A stretch of DNA of 64,000 bases from Bacteroidota bacterium. GTDB lineage: Bacteria; Bacteroidota; Ignavibacteria; Ignavibacteriales; Melioribacteraceae. Location of the stretch: the NCBI GenBank assembly GCA_018818065.1, contig JAHISV010000012.1, positions 372,001 to 436,000 on the forward strand. Reading direction: 5' to 3'. Shown here in pieces: positions 17,609 through 26,600 of this stretch (position 1 is its first letter; the number at the start of each line of letters is the position of its first letter). Under the pieces are notes generated by a model, which had not been told where the DNA came from, ran no database searches, and saw only the letters and a program-made list of their open reading frames with translations. Position numbers and translations under genes: made by a program.

Positions 17609-19026
17609 ACTAACTCCTCGGCAGATACAAATTCTGGAAACAGTTCAATAAAGTGGGCTATCACAAGATTCTTTAGAAGCGTTTTTTTATATTCAGCTGA
17701 ACCACGCATATCGCTAATGGGTGTTACTTCCTTAACACAGGATTCGGCTATTTCATAAACCGTTTTATTATTAATTGTTTTTCCTATGGCTAGCGCGCCT
17801 GCGGCAGGTAAATACTTTGGAACGGCTGCAACACCACCTGCAGCTAGTTCAATTTTTGTAATAATATTATCTTCCGTCTCAATAGCCATGGCCGTGTTTA
17901 CCGAGGCAATATCAAGATGCTCACGTTTTGAGACCTTTTCAAAGTTCATTTTTAAATTCTGCGAGGGTAGAGGAATATACATTCCTTTTAGTAGTTCACC
18001 CTCCTGCAAAGCGATTATTTTATAGTTGATGAAAAAATCCTTAAAAAGCACTGTACTTTCTTCCCCATCCAATGTAAGTACCAGTTCAGCATCAAGTACA
18101 AGGAAAAATATGGATAGGTCGCCAATAGGGGAAGCGTTTACAAAATTACCAGCCAATGTTGCCATGTTGCGGATGGGAGTGGATGAAATAAGATGGAACT
18201 TCCGCTCAATCTCAGGGAAATATGCCTTAAGAATATTCGATTCGTAAATGTCCGTTACCGTAGCTGAAGCATCTATATAAATTTTGCCGCACTCTAATTT
18301 GATTTTGCTCTTACTTTGGGAACGGTTGACAAAGTACAGATCGTAATCTTCTACTTCCTCATCCCGCTGAACAACAAGATCAGTACCGCCGGCAACGGGG
18401 CGCTGCCCTTCCATTATTTTTATTGGAGGAAGTGCTGCCTCAAGGTCTATTAACTTCTCTTTAATTTCTGTCATATACCCAGGCAGTAATTTCCACTCAA
18501 CAAGTTTTGCTACACGGTTCTCGGCATTTAGTAATTCATCAACCCGGTCACCAACATAATCCACAAGATCCTGTGCGACACGTTTTATAGAAGCATAACC
18601 TGTACAGCGGCAGATGTTTCCATCAAGCGCTTTAATGATGCCTTCGTAGGTAAAGTCCTTACATGTTAAAAGATAACCAGTAATGGAGAGTAAAATTCCG
18701 GGCGTGCAGTAACCGCACTGACTGGCATTCTGGTCAACGGCACTCTGTTGAATTGGGTTAAGTTCGTTCTCGTTAATACCTTCGATAGTGATGATATGGC
18801 TGTCGGCAATTTCGCCAAGAAGCATAAGACAGGATGTAACTGAGCGGTAGTAAATTTGGTTATTCCTCAGCCTGCCTTGTAAAACCAGGCATGCCCCACA
18901 GTCTCCTTCACGACAGCTCTCTTTAGTACCAGTTAAATTGAGATCATGCCGTATAAAATCTAAAACTCTATATCCTTCAGATTTCTCTGTGGTTGTTACA
19001 ACGTTATTCAGGATAAACTTGATCAT
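17605..19026 (-). CDS. Xanthine dehydrogenase small subunit, [2Fe-2S] plus FAD domains
   Basis: First gene of the operon, 473 residues. Residues 1-160 hold both iron-sulfur domains (CREGDCGAC, then CGYCTPG and CRCTGY). After a linker comes the FAD-binding domain (GGTDLVVQ near 213) and CO-dehydrogenase flavoprotein C-terminal domain, ending at 473. This is the XdhA architecture. It is the only FAD-bearing hydroxylase subunit in the window, so it may serve its own Mo subunit (15341) and possibly also the unpaired one (4967). ATG 19026 follows AGAGGA. A structured leader lies about 50-100 bases upstream (see 19075-19123). Confidence 0.93.
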   Translation of the reverse strand: MIKFILNNVVTTTEKSEGYRVLDFIRHDLNLTGTKESCREGDCGACLVLQGRLRNNQIYYRSVTSCLMLLGEIADSHIITIEGINENELNPIQQSAVDQNASQCGYCTPGILLSITGYLLTCKDFTYEGIIKALDGNICRCTGYASIKRVAQDLVDYVGDRVDELLNAENRVAKLVEWKLLPGYMTEIKEKLIDLEAALPPIKIMEGQRPVAGGTDLVVQRDEEVEDYDLYFVNRSQSKSKIKLECGKIYIDASATVTDIYESNILKAYFPEIERKFHLISSTPIRNMATLAGNFVNASPIGDLSIFFLVLDAELVLTLDGEESTVLFKDFFINYKIIALQEGELLKGMYIPLPSQNLKMNFEKVSKREHLDIASVNTAMAIETEDNIITKIELAAGGVAAVPKYLPAAGALAIGKTINNKTVYEIAESCVKEVTPISDMRGSAEYKKTLLKNLVIAHFIELFPEFVSAEELV

Positions 19027-19074
19027 GTTATCCTCTTTAGCTGAATGGGATTATTATCATTACTATTGAAGAAC

Positions 19075-19123
19075 AAAAAACCCGTCATTTAGGGCATTTA
19101 AGTGCACTTTTTTATGACAGGTT
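19075..19123 (-). promoter_or_regulatory. Hairpin with T-run in the purine-operon leader
   Basis: Read on the minus strand, AACCTGTCAT (19123-19114) pairs over ten positions, one of them G-U, with ATGACGGGTT (19088-19079). The second arm runs directly into a T6 tract. The 25-base loop contains its own palindrome, AAGTGCACTT. It lies 49 bases before the first gene of the operon with no minus-strand gene close upstream, so a leader attenuator is a better reading than an ordinary terminator. The loop is long for a classical terminator; function is inferred. Confidence 0.4.
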
Positions 19124-19263
19124 TATCGAATATACGATTAATTGTGAAAAGGCGAAAGGACATTTGTCCGTTGATAGATTGTTAGATACCAGACTATTAG
19201 AAGCCAGACAAAGGCTTGAAAATCATGATCATGCTCTTGATCTTGCTCGATTTTTTTGAAAGC

Positions 19264-19299
19264 TCGTCCCCTCCCTGGAGGGGAAAGTGGGGTGGGTCC
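19264..19299 (+). repeat. Palindromic repeat copy A beside DUF559 gene
   Basis: Perfect stem CCCCTCC-CT-GGAGGGG at 19268-19283, followed by a G-rich tail AAAGTGGGGTGGGT. The same stem and tail recur at 20093-20125, and a degraded inverted copy lies at 19790-19827. These GC-rich units stand out in AT-rich sequence. Confidence 0.8.
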
Positions 19300-19402
19300 A
19301 GAAGAACCACTTGAATTATTCTTAAAAAATATTAACTTGACCACTACTTCTTTTCCTCCCTCTTTTTTGAACAATAAATTATTCTACAATAAACACAGTA
19401 AA

Positions 19403-19780
19403 ATGCGCCGCAAAATCATTCCATACAAACCATGGTTAAAGGAGTATGCTCGTAAGCTAAGAAACCACATTACCTTTACCGAAATTCTGTTATGGGGATT
19501 CCTAAAAAAGAAACAAATGTTAGGTTACGACTTCGACAGGCAGAGACCCATTGATAATTTCATTGTCGACTTTTACTGCAAAGACCTTTTTCTGGCTATT
19601 GAGATTGATGGTGAGAGCCATTATGGGAACAGAGATAAGGACGAGAAGAGAGATCTACGCCTAAACGAGCTTGGTGTGACTGTCCTTAGGTTTGATGACC
19701 TTGAAGTCAGACATAATACTGAGGGTGTGCTGAAGTATATTGAGAAATGGATAAAGGAAAGAGAAAAAGCCAGGGTTTGA
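19403..19780 (+). CDS. DUF559 domain endonuclease-like protein
   Basis: A 125-residue DUF559 (Vsr/PD-(D/E)XK-like) protein. The family signature is visible as IVDFYC (D56), LAIEIDGESH (E67, D69, H73), then the D/R-rich helix, GVTVLRFDD and a C-terminal helix. The start is placed at ATG 19403 because the protein then begins MRRKIIPY, a typical opening for this family; the frame is open further upstream only through the palindromic repeat, which would not be protein. No clear ribosome site. It is the only plus-strand gene between the purine operon and the glycerol genes and is bracketed by inverted copies of a GC-rich repeat, suggesting it moved in with them. Nuclease activity and role are unproven. 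Confidence 0.85.
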   Translation: MRRKIIPYKPWLKEYARKLRNHITFTEILLWGFLKKKQMLGYDFDRQRPIDNFIVDFYCKDLFLAIEIDGESHYGNRDKDEKRDLRLNELGVTVLRFDDLEVRHNTEGVLKYIEKWIKEREKARV

Positions 19781-19789
19781 AATGGTTCT

Positions 19790-19827
19790 TCCTACCCACC
19801 TCTTTGCCACATCCCAGGAGGGGGCAA
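19790..19827 (-). repeat. Palindromic repeat copy C, inverted and degraded
   Basis: Read on the minus strand this gives a CCCCCTCCTGGGATGTGG unit followed by an AGAGGTGGG tail, a worn version of copy A in opposite orientation. It starts ten bases after the DUF559 stop, so copies A and C form inverted flanks of that gene. Confidence 0.55.
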
Positions 19828-20092
19828 TGTTTTAAACTATTTTATTCTAATAAGTATTAGATCTTATTGAGTGAGGATTTGATTTTTATTTAAAGAGATC
19901 GAAGTTTTTTGTGTAGTGAATCAGATTTCGACTAATTCAAACTTTCATTCCATAATTCTATTCAGAACTTATTTCTAAATTGAGTAATCCTTTTAGGGAT
20001 AATAGAAACAATACTTGGCACCTCTAATATTCATATTCAACAGATTCATTTCTATCTTTTATAGCCCCATCCTCTTAACAAAATTGAAGGAT

Positions 20093-20125
20093 CGTCCCCT
20101 CCTTGGAGGGGGACTGGGAGTGGGT
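20093..20125 (+). repeat. Palindromic repeat copy B
   Basis: Perfect stem CCCCTCC-TT-GGAGGGG at 20096-20111 followed by a GGACTGGGAGTGGGT tail, the same unit and orientation as copy A 830 bases upstream. Confidence 0.75.
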
Positions 20126-20296
20126 AAAAGAGAAAGAGCAAAAACTTGGTTCTCAAAAAGTATCTCTTAGAACCCCCCTGCCTGCCGGCAAATGTAGGGA
20201 CAGGTTTGCTGTTAAATGGGAAAGGAGTTTTTCTAACAAAGTTTTTCACCTTTACTCCTACAAGTCTTCCCCACTCAAAGTCTTTACGTCTTCAGT

Positions 20297-20731
20297 CTAC
20301 TTTTCCCTCAAAAAAGTAACTCTGTAAATTAACTCATCTTTTACCTCATACATGGCAATAACATACATTGGTGGTGCTTCACCTCGTCCGGTAACTTTTT
20401 CTTTATCAATAACAAAGTTTCCAAAAGTCATGCGTTCTACTATTTCTGCGTGGTTGTTCGGGAATTTTTTGAACATCTTTTCGTAAGCTTCCCTTTTAGC
20501 TTCTTTGGTATCAAAAATTAATTCGTCCGGGTAATTATAAACTTTAATTTCAGGATGGAAGGATTCCATAAAACTATCAATATCACCGGCATTATAAGCC
20601 TTAAGCTGCTGCTCTATTATTTGTTCTGGCGCTTTAGTCATTGTTTCCTCTTTATAAATATTTGCAGCTTCTATAGAAGTTGCCAATAATAAGAAAATCA
20701 AAACAGGAATTCTTTTTATTTTTCTATTCAT
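20297..20731 (-). CDS. Exported NTF2/SnoaL-like protein
   Basis: A 144-residue protein with an N-terminal signal peptide (basic start, hydrophobic IPVLIFLLLATSIEA, cleavage near residue 23) and an NTF2-like cone fold: a QQLKAYNAGDIDSFMESFHPEI motif region followed by beta strands ending in YRVTFLREK. Such proteins are ligand-binding or isomerase-like; none of the catalytic residues can be assigned confidently. It stands alone, convergent with the DUF559 gene and downstream of glpD by 254 bases. AAGGAAA precedes the ATG. Confidence 0.7.
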   Translation of the reverse strand: MNRKIKRIPVLIFLLLATSIEAANIYKEETMTKAPEQIIEQQLKAYNAGDIDSFMESFHPEIKVYNYPDELIFDTKEAKREAYEKMFKKFPNNHAEIVERMTFGNFVIDKEKVTGRGEAPPMYVIAMYEVKDELIYRVTFLREK

Positions 20732-20893
20732 TTTTAGTTTCCTTTTTGCCCTAATTGAAACTACAAAGCTACAATAAAAATTCTATGTGGTCGCAAAATT
20801 TTGATTACCATTATTCCGGCATTCAGTAAAGCTGGTTATGACCATTTGAAAGCTCAGGGCAGTTTTAATTATGAGGTTTATGTTGAGTACTCA

Positions 20894-20916
20894 GGGCGGG
20901 GCGGAGTCGCCGCCCC
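20894..20916. repeat. Isolated GC-rich hairpin
   Basis: GGGGCGG (20898-20904) pairs with CCGCCCC (20910-20916) around a five-base loop, in an otherwise AT-rich spacer between glpD and the NTF2-like gene. No T-run follows on either strand, so it is not a typical intrinsic terminator. A perfect TGAGTACTCA palindrome precedes it. Confidence 0.5.
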
Positions 20917-20985
20917 TAAATCTTTCCATCTGGAATTCCGCTCTTTTGTAACTGAATTCTGAATTCTGACTCTTCAACTTATCCA

Positions 20986-22539
20986 CTATACCAAATAATT
21001 CTCTGCTAGTTTTTTGTAGGCCGCTACCTGCTCTTCAATCCAGCCGGCATCCTTGCCCATTTCCTTCGCCATCAGCCCGGCAACAACCGGTGCCATTTTT
21101 AAAGAGGCTCTTGTATCAAGTATCAAATACCTTCTGCGTCTGGAAAGAAAATCTTCAATGGTCATAGCCATCTCTTCTCTTACTGCCCAGATAACCTCAG
21201 CTTTAATAGCGTCGTATTCCGGAATAATCTTTTCGGCAAGGATCGCATCGGTTTTTGCAAGACCCTGTATTTCCAGAGCATCGGAGCCATAACACTCAAG
21301 CGCGCCAAATGCATCGGCGTGGTTATGATAGCCATGTATGTTCAGTGTTTTTGTCTTACACTCCTCTGGCTCAAGTTGTCCTATCATAATCGCCTGCTCA
21401 AGTGTGTCCTCAGCCATCTTTCTGTAGGTCGTCCACTTACCGCCGGCTATGGTGACTAATCCGGATTTTGAAATACTTACCACATGTTCCCTTGAAATTG
21501 CAGCAGTATTCTCTGCTTCAGGGTTTACAACTAAAGGCCGGACTCCGGCAAAGACGCTTAAAATATCCTCCCTGGTTGGATCCTTAGTTAGATATCTTGC
21601 AGTATGTTCTAGTAGAAAATTAACCTCTTCTTCCAACGGAATAGGTTCTCTAACAGCCTCAGTAATTGGAGTATCTGTAGTACCAACAACAATTTTGTCG
21701 TGCCATGGAATTGCAAAGAGAACTCTGCCGTCATCTGTGTGGGGCACCATAATGGCGCTGTCACCCGGCAGGAATGATTTATCAAGAACCATGTGAACTC
21801 CCTGACTGGGGCTTATCATGGGGAGACAATCCTGGCAATCCATTTTTCTAACAGAATCAGTAAATGGTCCTGTCGCGTTAATAACCACACTTGCCTTTAG
21901 GTTGTATTCTTTATCATTAATAAGATCACGTACTTCAACACCGCTCACCAAATCGAAAGTCTTAGTGAGGGAAACAGCCTCCATATAATTTACTGCAACA
22001 CCCCCCTGCTCCGCAGCAGTCTTAATCAGATTTATTACAAGTCGTGCGTCATCAAACTGACCATCATAATAAATAACACCGCCATTTAACCCTTCCTGTT
22101 CAACGGTAGGAATATGTTTTACCGTCTCTTCTAACGAAAGCAATTCGGAATTACCAAAACCTTCCCTGCCGGCAAGCATATCATAAATTTTCATCCCTAT
22201 GCCATAGAAAGGTCCCTCCCACCAATCGTAGTTGGGAACAATAAATGGAAGATCATGAACAAGGTGAGGAGCGTTCTTACGCATTATGCCGCGTTCTTTC
22301 AGTGCTTCAAGCACGAGGGCTATGTTGCCCTGCTGCAAATACCTTACGCCGCCATGTACCAGCTTCGTACTTCGGCTTGATGTACCGCTGCTGAAATCAG
22401 CTCTTTCAATTAATAATGTTTTGTATCCCCGCGAGGCAGAATCGAGCGCTATACCAGCTCCCGAAGCGCCGCCACCTATTATTACAACATCCCAAATTTG
22501 ATTCTCTTCAATTGCCGCTAACATTTCCTTACGATTCAT
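20986..22539 (-). CDS. glpD: Aerobic-type glycerol-3-phosphate dehydrogenase
   Basis: FAD-dependent oxidation of glycerol-3-phosphate to dihydroxyacetone phosphate, passing electrons to the quinone pool at the membrane. The 517 residues have the N-terminal dinucleotide-binding motif GGGASGAGIALD (about 22-33), the GlpD/GlpA signature GTSSRSTKLVHGG(V)RYL, a WHDKIVVGTTD segment and a C-terminal cap domain, at normal length for GlpD. The gene follows the phosphodiesterase gene by 23 bases, forming a two-gene unit for glycerophosphodiester use: the hydrolase releases G3P and GlpD oxidises it. GGGGAC precedes the ATG. Confidence 0.95.
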   Translation of the reverse strand: MNRKEMLAAIEENQIWDVVIIGGGASGAGIALDSASRGYKTLLIERADFSSGTSSRSTKLVHGGVRYLQQGNIALVLEALKERGIMRKNAPHLVHDLPFIVPNYDWWEGPFYGIGMKIYDMLAGREGFGNSELLSLEETVKHIPTVEQEGLNGGVIYYDGQFDDARLVINLIKTAAEQGGVAVNYMEAVSLTKTFDLVSGVEVRDLINDKEYNLKASVVINATGPFTDSVRKMDCQDCLPMISPSQGVHMVLDKSFLPGDSAIMVPHTDDGRVLFAIPWHDKIVVGTTDTPITEAVREPIPLEEEVNFLLEHTARYLTKDPTREDILSVFAGVRPLVVNPEAENTAAISREHVVSISKSGLVTIAGGKWTTYRKMAEDTLEQAIMIGQLEPEECKTKTLNIHGYHNHADAFGALECYGSDALEIQGLAKTDAILAEKIIPEYDAIKAEVIWAVREEMAMTIEDFLSRRRRYLILDTRASLKMAPVVAGLMAKEMGKDAGWIEEQVAAYKKLAENYLV

Positions 22540-22562
22540 ATTCTTGTCCCCAATTTTTTCAC

Positions 22563-23312
22563 TTACTGTAAAAGATTCAATTTAATGTAGTCAGGACGAT
22601 TTGTTGTAACGCCATAAATCCCGCTATCTATTAAGTATTGCGCTCTTTCCACATTGTCGACAGTCCAGCAATAAACCTCAAGATTCACTTCTGCGGCTTT
22701 CCTGATAAATTCAGAATTAAGCTGAAGAATATTCTCAACATTTATACCATTAAATCCTTCAGTTACTGCAATATCAATTATGTTATGCAATTCTATGGCA
22801 TTTTTTTCGTGAGAGTTAAGGAATGAGAATTCATACAGCCAAAGTAATTTAGCTCTGGGAATTTTCTTTTTAGCTTCCTTCATAACCTCAAGATCAAAAT
22901 CCATTAGTATGAACTGTTTAAGATCCCGTTCACTCTCCTCCAAAACCTTAACAGTCTGTTCCATGCACTTAAGACCACCCTTAATTTCAACAAATAATTT
23001 CTTGCCGGGGGGAAGCGTATCAATAACTTCTTGAAGAAGAGGTATTTTCTCCCCTTGCCACTCACTTCCTTTCCAGATCCCCGCATCGAGTAGTTTCAAA
23101 TCCGCATAATTTGTTGATTTAATTTCCTTTCTTACTCCGGTTGTTCTCTTTGTATCCGGATCATGTATTACTACAACTCTGTTATCAAGCGAGAGGTGAA
23201 CATCAACTTCAACCGCATCAGCATCTTTTACCCATGCAAGGTTAACCGAAGCCAGTGTGTTTTCCGGAGCTTCGAATGAAGAGCCCCTATGTGCGACTAT
23301 AATGCCTTTCAA
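22563..23312 (-). CDS. Glycerophosphodiester phosphodiesterase, cytoplasmic type
   Basis: Hydrolyses glycerophosphodiesters to glycerol-3-phosphate and an alcohol. The 249-residue protein has the family signature at its N-terminus (AHRGSSFEAPENT, with catalytic His, then the metal-binding E-x-D pair in AVEVDVHLS and the second His in VIHDPD). There is no signal peptide, so it resembles the cytosolic UgpQ type more than periplasmic GlpQ. The start is TTG at 23312 after GGAGAGG; the ATG just upstream is in another frame. Directly upstream of glpD. Confidence 0.93.
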   Translation of the reverse strand: MKGIIVAHRGSSFEAPENTLASVNLAWVKDADAVEVDVHLSLDNRVVVIHDPDTKRTTGVRKEIKSTNYADLKLLDAGIWKGSEWQGEKIPLLQEVIDTLPPGKKLFVEIKGGLKCMEQTVKVLEESERDLKQFILMDFDLEVMKEAKKKIPRAKLLWLYEFSFLNSHEKNAIELHNIIDIAVTEGFNGINVENILQLNSEFIRKAAEVNLEVYCWTVDNVERAQYLIDSGIYGVTTNRPDYIKLNLLQ

Positions 23313-23685
23313 TTTTCCTCTCCATTAACAAAATCAAGGTTCTTTCGACTATATAATAAAGGTCTGGGCACTTTATTGCAAAGAAATTTTAAGATATCAA
23401 ACTAAAGCATATGGTTTCTGGTTTACGGCAAAATCTTTTTAAAAGAAAAATATCGTTTACTGAATGTTAATTATCTTCTTATTGTTAAAGAATGTAATGA
23501 AGTTCTTAATTGGGAGCTTCATTTTTAAATATTGCAAATTTGACGAAAAGCTGATGTTTCTTAAAATCGAATTCAAAAGTTCTTAGATAAGAGTAAACTG
23601 TATATGTTCGTTTTAGCCACTGAGATTTAATTAAAAATTGTAAGTGTCACGTTTTCGTATTCATAAATGATTTTGGCAAAATATT
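23313..23685. other. Divergent intergenic region between phosphodiesterase and propeller kinase genes
   Basis: AT-rich, 373 bases, with no gene I can support. It must hold promoters for both divergent transcription units; I see no clean consensus or palindromic operator. Confidence 0.5.
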
Positions 23686-26600
23686 ATGAAAATAATTTTA
23701 CAGGCAATAAGAAATAAGGAAAAAATTCAGCAAATTATTATCATAATAATATCCGCCTTATCGGGTGTTTTTACAAACCTATCAGCACAAAATAATCAAT
23801 TCAAGTTTGAGCATATAACCACAGACATGGGGCTTTCTCATGGAATTGTATATGGTGTTTTACAGGACAGCAGGGGCTTTATGTGGTTTGGCACTCAGGA
23901 TGGTGGATTAAACAGATACGATGGGTACAGTTTTGTTGTATTCGAGCATGATCCAACTAATCCAAAATCCCTCTCAAATAATAATCCCGGGGTTATTTAT
24001 GAAGATAAATCCGGAGCATTATGGGTAGGTACATGGGGCGGTGGAGTAAATCAATACTTTCGGGATACCGGAGAATTTGTCCATTTCAAAAACATTCCCG
24101 GCAATAAAAACAGCTTGAGCAGTAACCGAGTACAATCTCTTTTTGAAGACCGGCACGAAACTCTTTGGGTAGGTACTTTTGATGTCGGACTTAACAGCAT
24201 TGATAAATCCAGAAAAATAATTCGTCACTTTAAACATGATGCAAGCAATCCTAACAGTATTAGCCATAATAGAATATGGGCTATGCTTGAGGACTCTCTG
24301 GATAATCTATGGGTCGGTACGACAAATGGACTTGACAAATTTAATCCTTCCAGAGAGAAGGTTCTTTCCTATAAACATAATCCTAATGACCCTGAAAGCA
24401 TAAGTGATTCACAAGCCCGCTGTTTGCTTATAGACAAGGCAGGTTATCTTTGGGTTGGTACCGGAGAAGGATTAAACAAACTGCAGGATGATAAATTTTC
24501 GTGTTATCTGCCTTACGCCGATGAACCTGAAGATACAAGAAACAATATCAATACCTTGTTTCAGGATGAAATGGGACGAATATGGGTTGGAACTGAAGGG
24601 GGCGGACTATGTGTATTTAATGAACAGACAAAAAGTTTTAGAATATTTCTAAATGATCCAGCTAATCCGGAAAGCCTTACTCACAATGATGTAAGATTCA
24701 TTTCTCAGGATAAATCCGGTATTCTTTGGATAACAACACGCGGCGGCGGAGTCGACAAGCTCAATCTAAATCCTAAAAAATTTAAACATTACAATCATCA
24801 GTCTTTCCATAAAAGCAGCCTCTCAAACAATCATGTACGTACCATCTATAAAGATAAAACAAATATTATCTGGATTGGAACTGATACCGGGCTCGATCGA
24901 TTTGATAGAAGAACCGGGAGATTTTCAGATTACTCATCTAAAATATTCGGCAAAACAAATTCATTTTACAATTCAGTAAATGCCATTACAGAAAATTCAC
25001 ATGAGAGAATGTGGATCGGGACTCACGAAGGATTATTTGGATTCAACAATAAACCAGGGGAATTCAAACGATTTGTGCATTACGAATTTTCTGAAAACGA
25101 TCGGGCAAGTTTGAGTAATAATCTGGTCTGGACTTTATTTGTTGACCATACCGATGCTCTCTGGATTGGTACATATAAAGGATTATCCAAATTAACAACT
25201 GACAATAAGTTTATTAACTATTATTCGGATAAGAATAATGTTAACACACTAACCGATAACTCTATCAGGACAATAATTGAAACCAGCACAGGTACTCTTT
25301 GGGTCGGAACTGATTCTGGTCTGAATAAATTTGATAGGGAAACTGAAACTTTCAAACGATATTTTTATGATCCAAATATTCCTAACAGCATTGGTAATGA
25401 TCGGATATACTCCCTTTGCGAAACTAAAAAAATACTTAATGGCACTTTGTGGATTGGCACACAGAGGGGCTTAACAAGGATGGATGTTGATAGTAATGGT
25501 GCCGAAAGCTTTACAGTGTTTACAAAAAATAATGGTCTACCTAATAATGTTATATTAGGCATTCTTGAGGGAGATGATGGTAACCTCTGGCTAAGTACTC
25601 TTAAAGGTATTTCAAGATTTAACCCAATCAGTAATGAATTCCGAAATTATAATACCAGTAACGGGCTACAAGGTAATGAGTTTAACATAGGAGCTAGTTT
25701 TGTCGGAAAGGACAATGAATTATTTTTTGGAGGAACAAACGGTTTTAATAGTTTCTACCCAAGCAAAGTACAAGATAACAAGCATATACCGCCTATCGTT
25801 ATAACGGATTTTAAAGTTTCCGGTAGACATATCTCACTAAATAAATCCATAACGGAAATTGAAGAGATAAGACTTACATATAAGGATAATTCAATTTCGT
25901 TTGAATTCGCGGCACTGGATTATAACAGTCCGGAAGAAAATATGTACAGCTACATTCTGGAAGGATCGGATGGGAATTGGATCGATGCTAAAAACAGAAG
26001 ATATGCTAGTTATTCCAATCTTGATCCTGGTGAATATATCTTTAAGGTGAAGGGTTCTAACAATGATGGCTTCTGGAACGAAACCGGCACTTCAGTTAAA
26101 ATTATAATTAACCCTCCATTCTGGAGGACCTGGTGGTTTACAACTTTTATTGTACTATTAATTGTATTCATCATAATTATTGTTATTCAGAATAGAATAA
26201 AGAATTTCGAGAACCAGAAGAAACTACTTGAGAAGCAAATTGAAATGTCTAACAGATCAGACAGATTAAAAACAGAATTTCTAGCCCAGATGTCTCATGA
26301 AATTAGAACTCCGATTAACGCAATTTTGAGTTTTGTTACCTTAATAAAAGAGAGGTTTGCTGAAACAAATTCCGGCAGTATTGATGATTTACTTAACCCG
26401 ATTGACAGTTCGGGAAGAAGAGTTGTAAGAACTATTGATTTGATACTTAACATGTCCGAAATTCAAACCGGCACCTTTGAACCTATTATAAAAACATTTA
26501 ACCTTCATCGCGACATATTGACAAACATGATTAAGGAATTTAATACTGCCGCCGATTCGAGACATCTGACACTTAAATATGAGTGCATAGTTGATAATTC

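Larger units (their letters stand above)
19781..20296. other. Gene-free, repeat-rich stretch after DUF559 gene
   Basis: I see no supported gene here. It contains repeat copies C (19790-19827) and B (20093-20125) and a further GC-rich tract (CCTGCCTGCCGGCA, about 20177-20190) whose core also appears in inverted form inside the mocA-like gene near 1675-1690. Short frames on the minus strand read through the repeats and look spurious. Confidence 0.6.

Noticed and set aside
19256-19402. N-terminal extension of the DUF559 protein
   Set aside because: It reads through palindromic repeat copy A; family proteins begin at the MRRKIIPY-type start.
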